A DNA stretch of 64,000 bases from contig VWZS01002145.1 of NCBI GenBank assembly GCA_013397075.1, positions 509,519 to 573,518 of the forward strand, read 5' to 3'. The first letter of the stretch is position 1, and each line of letters starts with the position of its first letter. This document shows, one piece after another, positions 23,054-35,631 of this stretch. This DNA is from Rhabdornis inornatus (Eukaryota > Chordata > Aves > Passeriformes > Rhabdornithidae). The notes beneath the pieces are model-generated. The model worked only from the letters and a program-made list of their open reading frames with translations, had not been told where the DNA came from and searched no databases. The translations under genes were made by a program, and so were the position numbers.

Positions 23054-26000
23054 CTGAAAGAAACAAAGGCAAAGATTAATTACGGATACTAATGAAGTCC
23101 TGGGACACAGCAAGAAATGTCTGTGCCAATCTGCAATTTCTTCCCAACAAAGTATTTCCTTATGATTTTTAACTCCAAATGCCAGTGCTATTCCAGAGAT
23201 GACTTCTTCACTGTACTAATAATAGGAACTGCACACTCTTTCTTGAATAGTTTGCTAACACTGTGTGTTTAATCAGTCTACTTAGAGAAACAAACGTTGC
23301 CTGAAATGGCAAAATATCTATGGATTTCACTTGGGGACAATAGTTTATCTTCTATCAGATAATAAAAGTTTTCTTAGACTGTAAAAGTTCTTTGCAAGTG
23401 CACTTAATAAATTCAAATATGTATAAATCTGTCCTGTATTTTGGCCCTCTCCTTGTCTTAGATTACCAAAGAAAAAGGGATTCAAAATTCTAAAAGTAGG
23501 GTTTTCATTCCTTTCTTTGGCAATACTGATGTTTAGTCTCAAGCAGACTGTTTAGGCAAAATGAGTTCTTTGTGTAATGTGATTTTCCAGTAGTATTACT
23601 TTTTGTTACTTACCACCCAACAAACAGTAAGGTAACAGAATCACAAATAGGAGGTCCTTTCCTATTGCATTTTTATTGTGCACTTTCCAGAAAGCTAGCA
23701 GCAGGTTTCTAAACCGCTAGTTTTTCAGGTGAGTATCTTATGAATAAAAATGCTATCAGTCTGCCAAACACTGTCTGCTCACACAATGTAGATGCTACCT
23801 CCAGCTTTCTGAAAGATATGCAGGTGTTTCAACACAAAGAAGGATCTGAGATACATATGAAAGCAGGTGTAAACAGAGAAGGAGGCATTCAAGCCAGCAC
23901 GGTTCACTGTGATAACACAAAGAGAGTGTGTGGCAGTGTGAGTGTGTTTGTGAGGGTGTATGCAGAACAAAAAAAGATTGTCACTAACAACAATTGCAAA
24001 AATTCATGTGGTTCACATAAATGCAATGGAATGGAGGTCAGTTTACCACGTATTTAAGACGTGATCAACCAGAGGCAAGCCTTTGAGAATCCCTGCTGCA
24101 GCCAATTTTCTGCTTAGTTTTAAGGGTTTCTGATGCATGCCAGACAAGAGCATCTGCTGCTAAATCTTTCAAGGAATTAAAGCATATGCCTCTCCTTCCA
24201 TGGCCTGCCATCTCTTCTGTCTGCTGCAGAGGACACAGAAATAAGTCTGCCTCTTGATGTCCCCATGTCTCCTTCAGGAAGGACAGTGCTCACTGCCAGC
24301 TGAGTGGAAGCTATCTGCTCAATTAACTATGACCCCTGCCTACTCTGCATTGCCCTGCAAACACTTGGCCTCTTTAAAAACAAATTAAACAAAATAATTT
24401 AATGAATAGATACAACCTGGCTGCACCTTTAAGGTCTCGCCATATATATATTATTTTTATACTTTAACCCCTATTGTCCTTCCCAGTTCACACATTCACA
24501 TAAATACATACTGAATACTAAGTGCAGCACTGTCTACTTTTAGCTACAGTCTCCACATACATGTACTGTGACGTGACATTACAGTAGAGCAGGTCTGCTT
24601 TAAAGCTTATACATACATGCCACTGAGCTTGTGAATTTGTAAACTCATACCATCAGTAACACAGTAATTGCAAGACAGGAAGAACTAAAATCAACCAATG
24701 CAGGCTGTTGCTGCCTTCTCCACAGTGAATGTGAAGCACAAGCGAAGAAGGGCTTGTGCTCCTGTGTTCTACCTCCTTGAATTATCAAGCCATTACTGGC
24801 TCTGAATATCTTGGCTGCCAAGTGCAAATAGCATGACCCCTATCTGCTACAGTCAGAATCCTATTTCTCAGGCCTTAGGCATGAAATTATAGATAACATG
24901 ACATGACTGAGACTGTAAACAGATGTTGTCTTGTGGGAGCTGTTTCTGCCTTCATTCAGATGCTCAATGCTGTTCTTATGCCCAAGAGTGGCCCTGCTTC
25001 TGATGCGTTTTGGCTATTAACTTTTCTGAAGCTGCTTGCCACAGCTCTGCCTGTTGGTAGAAACTACAACAGGAGAGATCACATCAGTTGCTTGAACTAA
25101 ACTGGCTCACTGGAACAGAAACAAGTTAGAGCTCACATGAGGGGTTCAGCCACCAGATCCGCAGGGCTACTGCACTGTCTCCCTGGTACAACTGCTGGCA
25201 ATATGTTCAGCCGTCTCAAGTGCACAAGTGGCCCCTTCCCTTAACCTGCCTATTTTCCTCTGCTGAGACTTCTCTGAAAGTACAACCTATTCCCAAACAT
25301 GCCTTTTAATAAAACTGAATCATATCTTTCTTTTTTTTCCTCCTGTTTCTGTGCAGGATTTTCCGAAAACGAGCTGTGCACATCATAATCAGAATTTGTT
25401 TTGTTTTTTATTGCTTGGTGCTTTCTCTCCCTAAGTGGCACACACCATCATCTCTATCAAGTCACCCTTCCAGCACACAAATATTTCATAAAAGTCTTCA
25501 TAAACATCTGACAATTTTATTGTACCAGGAGTTAAAAACAGATTTTCAAAGGCCCAAAAAAGCACAACGGTGTGAATATTCTCACAGGTCTCTTCACTTG
25601 TATCTGCAATGCTTTTGCTTTCCACAAGAGTCTCGAAAAACAAACAAACTGCTGCAAATAAAAATGGCTATTATGGATGCAAGTGAAGAGAACCAGTGGG
25701 GTTTCATCAAAATAAAAATTAATGGAATACTTTCATGGCTTGTTCACCCATCTCTGGCTTTCCCCCCACTGGTTCAATTGTTCTCTATTGTTTTCGCAAC
25801 TTTAAACAGAAAATTCCTATCCTAAGCCTTTGACATCTTCTTTCCATTTGTGCTGAGAAATTCTCCCAAGATTTTTACTGCAGAGTTTATTAGTGTGTGT
25901 ACACTGAGTGGACGCAGGGAGGAAGAAAAATCAGAGGGAAAGTTGGGTTTGTGGGGGTGGGGTGTGACTAGGAGACAGATTTGTTTAAAGGAGAGCAAGG

Positions 26001-29000
26001 TTTCTTCTGTTTAAGGGTACAGACACAAAGCACAGAGTGAGTAAAATAACACTAGTTTTGCAGGCCACAGCATAGACTTGCTGCTTTTTTCCCAGGGAGA
26101 GTTCTGTGCTTTCATTTATGAGATGGCAGGGATCAAGCCGCAAGCTGCCGAACAAATGTGAAAGCATTTTGTGTAAGTTATATGAAATGTCTGAGGTCAG
26201 AGCATTTCTGAAATAACTTTTCAGTGTTTTCACTGGAAACAGAGGCTCTTTTCTCAAAGTGTAATTATCTACTCCAGACTACTATACATTTCCAAGGAGA
26301 GTTTATAGCCTGTTTCACATAAGCAAGGCCTCGTAAATCTCAAACACATGCAAAATCTGCATTCATAATTAGGCAAAAAATACTACTGTTTTTAAAACAA
26401 GGTCTCCTAAAGCAGACTGAAAGGCCTCCAGGCACCTGCCAGCCAAGAACAAAGCTGAAATCAGGGTCAAATCCAAAAACCAGCCATACTCAGAATTACT
26501 GACAGGTGACCCCGTCCTTTCTTTTTTTTTCTGATCAAAATCCCATTTCCATACTCTGATGAAATTTTTACATTATTATAAATGTGCACAAGAATAGGAA
26601 GGCAAGAGAATGCAATACTAGAAAATAGGAGACTGATCCTTGCAGTCTTCATCAGGCAACATTCCCTTAGAATTAACTGAGTGTGATCAGCATGATTTTT
26701 TCCACACAGCTGAAATTTTATAATTCATTCCCTGAAAGATGCTAATTTTGCATTCCACTCTTGAGGCCATTGCCACCTATATAGTTTTGCAAAAGTTACA
26801 TCCAGAGACCTCTCAAAAAGCCAATAGTTTACTTATATTGGTTTTACAAATATTCACAATTATCAGAATTCTCTTACAGATATATTCTCTCCACATACTT
26901 ATTGCTACAGATCTACCCTTAGCCATAATACAGAAGTTCTGCTGCAAGCTCATCCAAAAGGCTACAGGCATTGATGGGACAGCAGAACTGAAAATAATAA
27001 GGGATTCTCAGTACAAAGAAACAGCAATGCTGAAGGTTCTGTAAAAAGCCCCACAGTCAGTACAGAGGAGTGCAGATTTTTCCTGAGTATTAGACAGCCC
27101 ATATGATGCCTCTGTAAAAAGGGCCAGCCAGTCCCCAACACAAGTTGGTGCCAACCAACCAACCAACAGAATCAGTTGGACTGTGACAGTCCTAGGTCCA
27201 ATTGGGATCTTCCGGCCTCACAGCTCCCAAGGAACATGACAGGTCAAACCTGACAGCTCCCATCAGACAGAGCTACTGCAGAAGACACAGGTGATAATAA
27301 ACTTTCAGACACAGTCACTGCTTTCCTACATTCCCACCACAATAGCCATAGGCTAAGGCAAGCTGGCGGCCGGAGGACTGAATGTAGTTTGCAAGGTTCA
27401 GCCTTAATTTTCATTTGGAATTGAGGGGCATGCAGTGCAGTCATCCCTACCAGCAGCTGCAGCACCCACAGCGTGATGGCAGCCTAAGGCAACAGCAGCC
27501 TTGCAGAAATGAACAGAAAAGTGAATCAGCTATTCCAATGTCACCCAGACAAAAAGAGAATCAATTTGCCAGCTTAGTTTAATCATGTTTTCGCAACTAA
27601 ATAGCATGCCATACATTGCCTAAATTAATTCAATACTGCAGATTAATTTAAGGGTAAAAGGTGGCTTTAGCACGTAACAACAGAATAATCAGATACAAAG
27701 GCTGAACTTTCTTTCTTTGAAACTTGACTCATGACTTCGATAAATTAGAAGAATCTGACTGGAACAACAGTCCCCAGTCTATCCTATAATGGCTGCAAAA
27801 TATTAGGATCAGATATACTGAATCATAGGAGATTATACAGAGCATTATGAAGCACCGCTGTGTTTTGTAACTGTTTCAAAGTTCCTACACTCATTTCAAT
27901 CTTGTGTCCACTAGGCAAACCCTGAACTACTGAGGCAATGTGGTTTTGGCATCTGCTGAGCTTGGCCATGTTTTCAGCCAGTATTTACATATGCTAGTTT
28001 ACAATGCCAACATTTCACCTTGCAATAATTTTACAAGTACTCATATAAAAATTTTCAGTGAATCTGTACAGTTTCTACAGCTGAAGTGCCTTCCTTTTTA
28101 CATATTTTATTCTTCTCTCGTAATACGACTGATTTATGGTGAAAACTTCAACCAGCCACCTCTCAAAAGACTCTTACTAATATCTCATTTCCTCCCCTTA
28201 TATTCTAAAGTTTTTGTTAAAAATCCTAAAGCAGAGAAATAGAAACTTGAATTTTTGACACAATAACGGTGACTGCCTTAAACAACACTATGTAAATGAT
28301 TTAAGCTGAGAAACATAAAACTGATTTATATAGCAATCTAGATAAACAGCTCCATTAACATTCACAACAAGCAAATTATAAATTACTCCTGCTGTAAATT
28401 CAAACAACTGTATCCAGAAGTCAGTGATTTATAGCAATATATAAATCAGGTAAGTTTATAAACTACAGGCAGGAGAACACAGTCTACCCAAAATACGTCA
28501 AGAAACCATTTAGACTAATTTAGACATTAATTTCTCATGCATTGCTCTTGCTGAGTTTGGGATGGGGTGCTTTTCTTTGAAACTTATAATGCTGCTCACG
28601 TAAACCACCAGCTCACACTAGAAGCTGCAGAAGGGTCGCTGCTAACTCACTAATCCAGGACCCAGGAAAAAGCACAAGGCCTAATATCCCCAGCAAAAAT
28701 CTGCTAAAGGGGATCTCCTCTCCCTTTCTCTGACATTCTTGCTTTGATTAATCAGTAAGACTGTCATCTTCTCCTTCCTTTTCCCTTCCTTCCCCAGACA
28801 AACATAATGTTTTTTTTGAAAGCCTACAAAACAACACAAACAGTCCTACAAAGATTCTATGGTACAGAGGGTATTTGACTATGGTACCCATTGCCTGAGC
28901 ACCAAAAAACAAGGATCAGCTTTACTATTTCCACAAATTAATTTAAGTAAACAGTATGATTCAAATCTGCTAAGTTTCTTGTGAGTCTAGTAGCTGCTGT

Positions 29001-29239
29001 ATGTGACAGTAAGACCAATTATATGGTGGCAGAAAAAACTGGCACATTCTTAAAGAAAAGAAAGTGGCTTCCGGCAAAGTCAAAAGCCTTCTGACTTTCA
29101 CTTATTGCTCAATGCACTATAACAAACGTATTTCCTGAACTCAGCCCTCAAGACTTATCCACAGTGCACCTTCCTATTCTCCTGCTTGTCAGATAAGCAG
29201 AAATTCACCGACAATGTTAGAGATTTGATGCAAGACTGT

Positions 29240-29332
29240 AAAAAAACAAAACAAAACAAAACAAACAAAAACCCAAAACAAACAAACAAAAAAACCAACC
29301 AACCAACCAAACAAACAAAAAAAACACCACAA
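29240..29332. repeat. A-rich (CAAA)n/(CCAA)n tract
   Basis: Low-complexity sequence of A runs with AAAC units followed by four 'ccaa' units and more AAAC. A similar tract occurs at 52151-52243. It could be a decayed poly(A) or a microsatellite, and it has no visible parent element. Confidence 0.85.
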
Positions 29333-29876
29333 AGGAAACTCCACTCTTGTAAACTGGTAAAACAGGACATAAGAATACAGATGAGAAAACCTAATACTGC
29401 TGTATCTGTCATGTTATAAGAAAACAACCAGAGCTTCTGATTTCAATAACATGAAGGAAGATTGTGAGAAGATACAAACACAATCTTCATTACTTCAAAA
29501 CCAGAGAAACACACAAATTTTTGGCTGGCACTCAGAACTGTAGGAAGATATAATAAAACACAACTGATATGGGCCCTACAGAATTAAAATTCAGAAAGCA
29601 GACTGAACAGGGAGCATTTTTTACTATTACTGTTCCATTTCCTATTTCTGCTGCAGCCTCAGGATTTTTTGGAGTTCAATCTATGATTTTTAGCAATATT
29701 TTTATTTACAACATAGTATCAGCTTCAATGTTCAATATTTGGTTCATAAAACATGTCAAAAATGAGACAGTTTTGATACAGACTGATCGAGGCTCTCTAC
29801 TCCTCCACCCATCCTTCAGCAGATCCCTGTCTCATTAGATGCCCACCCGAGACTTGAAAAAGAATCACATACTATC

Positions 29877-30200
29877 TTAGAATCACCAAACAGTTTGTGT
29901 TGGAAGGGTTTAAAGGTCATTTAGTCTATCCTTCATGGAGTGAGCAGGAGCTTCTTCAATTTGACCAGTGTGCTGATCAACAAGTTGCCCATCCAACCTG
30001 ACCTTAAGTGTTTCCAGGGATGAGGCATCCACCACCTCTCTGGGCAACCTGTGCCAGTGTTTTACCATCCTCATTGTTAAAAATTTCTTCTCTGTGTATC
30101 GAGTGTCAATCTACCCACTTTTAGTTTAGAAGCAGTGACCCTTGAACAGGCCCTGCTAAAAAAGTGCAGCATGACTAAAATTAACTCCTCATCTTCCGGC
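29877..30200 (-). mobile_element. CR1 LINE 3' fragment, antisense
   Basis: The plus strand carries the reverse complement of the CR1 3' end: 'tagaatcac' and 'tgttggaagggttt' near the left end, then 'ccaacctgaccttaagtgtt', 'tccagggatgaggcatccac', 'cacctctctgggcaacctgt' and 'gccagtgttttaccatcctc'. These are hallmark CR1 blocks. The element's 3' end is at the left. The right boundary is vague because similarity fades after 'ggccctgctaaaaaagt'. It has no coding capacity. Confidence 0.88.
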
Positions 30201-30334
30201 GGGCTGTTCTGGTCTCTTATACTTCACAGAGCCTCCTATTTCTTTCCTCTTCCCTTAGTCCCACTTGATCCTATACTAAATGACTATACAGCAGATTCTG
30301 CTTTTTATCCCTTCTCCAATAGGAATATACACAT

Positions 30335-30366
30335 TTGTGTGTGTGTGTGTGTGTGTCTGTGTGTGA
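30335..30366. repeat. TG dinucleotide microsatellite
   Basis: About 15 TG units interrupted once by 'tc'. Confidence 0.95.
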
Positions 30367-33300
30367 GCATGCTGGAATTTGAACTTAAAAAACAATACTG
30401 CATTTCTGTATCAGCATTCACTCAATAGTTGAAAAGTTAATATATAGCATGGTAGCTATGGAATAAACAAGAATGAGTCTCCTGTCAGTAGAAGAAAATA
30501 CTTATTTTAAGTCATGGGATTCTTCATAAGATTCAATAGTTTGTAAGATTAAATAAAAGACAGTTTAGTTGATTTAGTCTTGCACCTTTTTTAGTAAGTA
30601 TTCACTACATTCAACAGCGGTGATGCCACAGGAATTTAATTAATTAGAAATCTATAAAAAATAATGCTTGGTAAATGGGAAGACAAGAATTAAAGGCTAC
30701 TTTCAAATTCTACAATTACAAGAACTAGAGTGCAAAGATTTTTAAACATTGATTGATTCACCTTTTCTTTAGAAGCACTACATTATTTTTGTGTCAAACT
30801 ACTGAAGCAGGAAAAATTTCATAGCTCTAAACTGTTTTTATTTCTACGGATTTCATGCCTTTTATTTTGCATTGAATATTGAAAGGGATATGAAACAAAC
30901 CAGAAAAAAGCAACTAGCACTCCTTAAACTCCTGATTAGCTCAATTTATAAAAATAACAGTGCCATAATACCACTCCAGAGAAGTTTTCTGCACTAGCCA
31001 GTGAGAATGGCACCCATAAGCAGCCAGTAAGCAGAATGTACAAACACACAGCTATTTTGCCCAAAAATACTCATACACTTCTGGCATCCTGGTCAAAGGA
31101 GATACTTCAGGCATTGATGCCTTGAATCCAATCAAAACATTCCACTTTATGGAAGCAATTGATATGCCCCCAAATCAAATAAGAATTTGAGGAGGGAAAA
31201 AAAAACATCAAAGGAAGACCAATATAGCAGAGTGGAATTTAGTGCTTATAAAACTTCATTGGGATTATGAAATTACATTCTGTTTTTTTTTCCTAACACA
31301 ATAGAAATTGAAAAAGAATACGTATTTTGCCAATCAAACTCATTAAATCCTTCTTCCAGATTTATGAGATTAAAAATTTACCATTAAGTACTTTTTCTAC
31401 TTCCTTTGGTAGATTTTTATCCATAGGCCAGTTCTCTCACTTATTCCTAAAAGCTTAGTAAGAAAAAAGCTCCTCACTGTGAGTTAACAATTTCTTTTAT
31501 TTTCAGAAACAGTAGTTCATATTCCAATGTTTCAGCTATTTTTAACCTAAAACTTGAATGGTGGCTTCTGTAATTCAAACACCTGTGGTGCTTCCCTGAC
31601 TGTTTACTAGCCTGGTAGATAATTCAGATGTAATGACAGTGCCCTTTGCTCAATTAATCTTTTTTTGTTTGACTTAAAAGAACCTTTTTGATGAGGATGG
31701 CAGCTTGAACTTCAGGTATTTTGAAGGAAACAGACAAAGGATGAAAGCAAAGGAAGGTGGGAGTTTCAGAGCAATGGAGATTCACCACTGCCACTCACTA
31801 CCTACAGAAGTACCTATGGTCATCGAAATACATCTTCCAAGGTCCTTAGCCTTTTGGATATTTCAACTTTGCTGTCTGCATTACTACAGTGTGATGAAAT
31901 AGCATCCAAATATCTGCCAGGCAGATCCTCCTTGACCAGCAGCTGAGTCTAGGAGATTTATGTAATTCATTAACAGATGCTGCACAGAGTCCAGCTCTAC
32001 AAAAGAAGCAGTAACTACACAGAAACAGATGACTGAAATTCCAAAGAAAACCTCTCTGTTCATCTATTTGAAATGAGGGCTAGTTTCAAAACCAGGTTGG
32101 CTTTTGAAGAATTTTGGCCTGTACCTACTGCCATATCAAGGCAAATTTATAAAGTAATAAAGGCTGAACTTGTGTAAACAATCAAGCCTGCGTAACTCAC
32201 ATCTGAACAAGGTTTTGCAGATAACATGTATTTTCTTTATTTTAACACTAACCTATTTTCAGCAAGAGGATTTTAACATGGACTTTGAAATAGGGAAATT
32301 CCATTATTCCATTTACTGTGGTGACTCCACACCAGTTTCGGTAGCAATGTTGTGAGTTTCACTCAGTATTTCAAAGGCAAGGCATACTGTCTATACACTG
32401 TTTTTTCTTTTCCAAATTTTGCTACTCAGTACAGGAGATATTTTCTCATTCAGGGTAGTAGAATGTCAAAGAAGGATTTAGATATTCCTTTACTGTTGTC
32501 TGCAAACGCTGCTATAAAATGCTTCTGTGAAAGATGTGTGTTAGATTACTTAAATCATGACGGGTTAAAAGAAAATGGCAGTAAAATAGTAGTATAAAGC
32601 CACAGCCATGTAAAAGATAGCACCAGGAGTAGAAAGGCTTTTGAGATAGTCACAGACTAAGAGCAATAGAATTATTTCAGAATCTAGGTAACTTTTTAAA
32701 CTTTAGGGTATGCTAATGCTTGGGAAGAATCTATTTCAGCAAAACACGATACATTCTTCTGAGATTCTTACTCTTCTTTCTCTCCTATGACCACTTGCAA
32801 TTTCAGTAGTCCCTAAAATTGTTCCTGTGCATGGGCTCTATTGGTACCCAAAAGAGCCTTTTCACAAGAACTGTCTGACAAATGTCATGATAAAAGCTCC
32901 ACTGCACAAACCCACCTGAAGTGACCGGCAAGTATTAGGTTAATGCAAATGTTTCTGAACTATCCCAGATACAAGGAATTGCTAAAAAAGGCAAAGCTTG
33001 ACACTCTAAGTCATAACTCTAGTTTTGATGGGGATGTATCAACCCTTAGTCTGATTAATTTATTTAATGTCAAATAGTACACAGAAAGAAAAGCACAAAA
33101 AATAGCATATAAATAATATTTATGTTACAGTAAGACAAACAAATATCAGTACAAGAACTAAATCTTTCATTTATTGTCACCAATTCCCTTATCTGCAAAG
33201 GGAAAAACTACAGTGACATATTTCATAGAGCTATTTTGAGAACTGTTCAGATTTGGGAAGTCTGAGATGGAACACCAGATAAATGCAGATGAATTTTTAT

Positions 33301-35591
33301 ATCAACTACAAACATACACATATTTTATATGCAGACATATATAAAAGTGAGATGACTGAATATATTTTTGTAACCTATAAGGCTGGAAACATCTTTATAC
33401 AGGAAGCAATTTAAGACAACATAAAGTTTATTAAAAACAAAATTGTTTTTTCTTCAAGACTAAGAGTACGGACTGCAAAACTCAGAACATCTTCAGGGGA
33501 AATTAAACACATATGTATATTTATACTTAAATGGATATTCATTCTTTTTGGCAAATGATCACTAGCAGACATACTGGGCAATATAGCTGGATTGTATTTC
33601 TGAAAATACGTGATTCTCTTACATGTTTCTCAGCAGCCCACAGCTCTTGAATATTACTGACGGATCTCAGTAAAAACTATATTAGGAAATCCTACAGTAT
33701 TGTAGAGACAGACAAAGCATTTTTGAAATTGGCAATCTGGATTGAAGCTCCCGAACAGAATGGACACTTCCATGCCATGCTCATTAGTAACATTACTGGC
33801 AGTACACAAAATACTCCAATGAAAGTAACTGCTGCATTTTCTGTCTTTTTTTTTCCTTCTCAAAACTTGATTCATCCTTACAGGAAAGAATAACATATCA
33901 GCACAGATCTTCATGCCAGCATCAATTCAATCTAAAAAACCTAAAGCATTTCTACCAACACATAAATTTGCTTGAAGTAAAATTTCAGTTCACAGGAGTG
34001 TCATTTTATAAAGGGAAATATAAATTTTGAAGGTTTCCTCTACCAGCATGAGATCCAAATCTCCCAGGTGTGGTCAAGTTTATAGGACTTTGAAGCATCT
34101 AGCACAAAACATCACCAGCTGCTGAACTGATAATGGCTTTCAAAGGAACGCTGATATTTTGAAAACCTTGTGAAAGACTGAATACTTAGACATCACAGCA
34201 TTATCTTAAAGTTACAATAAGCTTGATGAACTACACCTTTTTATAACTCCCAATTTTTTTTTCTTTTTTTTTAATTTTTTTTTTTTAAAGCTAGTGAAAC
34301 TACTGGGATCTGCAACAAATTGAACTGGAATTCAAAGCTAAAACACAGCATGAAGATCACTAAAACCAATAAGCCAGCATGAGTTTAATATCAAATTAAA
34401 AACACGTGCAGCAGGATAGTAAAATACTATATAATATTCCTGAACACAGTGCAATACGTTGCTTTGACATAATCTCTAATAGAACACAGAACACACTAGT
34501 GTATTTCAGCCATATGTAGACTAAGAGGAAGAAAATACGAAGGTCATTTGATAAAGAAATTATTTAGGAATACAGAAATATTTCAGAGTCCTTAATTATA
34601 TGTTGACAACCCTTTGTAATGTCATAATGGAACCACAATACTAAGTTTGCAATTGCTTTTTTGTACTCATATGTACTCTGTTAAGCTAAGAAATGCTTTA
34701 CCAAATTAAGGCTTGCAAGTAATTTTTGCTTCACAGTTTCTCACTTGCTGTTAGAAGATCTACTATGCCCTGGTGACAGCTGGAACTTCTAAATGAATAG
34801 ATGGAATGCTAATGTGTGATTCCCCATCACATTTATACTGGCATATGTAATCAGTGAATCAGATCTTAATGTTTATTTTATGAAAACAAACCCAATTCTT
34901 TTAAAAACTTAATGATGCCACCACGAAGAAAAGCTGGTAACATCCTACAAATAGAAAGCTCTTGTGCATATTTTCTTTTAGAATTTAAAGTATTATTTTT
35001 ATTGTCTAATTTAAGGGCTTGTTTTTTCAGACTATGAGTATCATAAATTGTTGCTATGTGAACTATGAAATTAGGAGATCAACTTCTAAAAGTTTTGGGT
35101 CAAACTGTTCTCAAAGCACATCTTCCAAGCTTTCTTTATCTATTGCATACAGCTACTCCCGAAGGATATCTTCAGATTCAGTAAAAGAAGCCACCTTCAT
35201 AGAAGCAGAATTTATTTTACAAGCACATCCAGAGCTGATTAATTACGTTGCACAAGGAGCCCTTTTCACAGAATTCTGTACAATGAATATTCTTATTTTT
35301 CTGTTTGTAGAAAATCAAAACCTAGACTGAATTGGTAATTATTAACAGAATTCAAGTCTGATACTTTCTAAATCAAGCAAGAAAATAATAAACAAATTAT
35401 CTGTTCCATGAAATGCTGTGGAACATCTGAATATCTTGCTATTTCAGCACCAGACAGTTACAGAAACTGTAACTCAAAGCTTGCCTACCAAAGTAAAAGA
35501 ACACAGTAGCACAGTTGGGGTAGGAGTCTGGGCTCCTCTTGGTGTCTGATAGAGCCTGATGAGCAGAGCTCTAAACAGTGTAATTATCCCA

Positions 35592-35631
35592 AACTAAGCA
35601 GGGTACTTTATCACTTAGCAGGGTACTTTAG
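35592..35631. repeat. Small direct duplication, period 20 bp
   Basis: Two adjacent copies of a 20-bp unit sharing 'agcagggtacttta' and differing by about three bases, consistent with local slippage. Confidence 0.8.

Noticed and set aside
25376..25825. 149-codon plus-strand frame starting MHIIIRICFVFYCLV
   Set aside because: The hydrophobic start looks like a signal segment, but the rest is low in recognisable features and the codon use is AT-driven. There is no splice or promoter support.
28640..28680. Possible minus-strand mini-exon reading G-P-G-L before GTGAGT
   Set aside because: No AG acceptor precedes it in frame (the preceding dinucleotide is TG), and the triplets do not follow Gly-X-Y. 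The flanking accepted exons already join in known order.
32936..32955. Sequence 'attaggttaatgcaaatg' similar to the end of a mariner/MADE1 element
   Set aside because: Only about 18 bases resemble it, and no opposite terminal repeat or TA duplication was seen within a few hundred bases.
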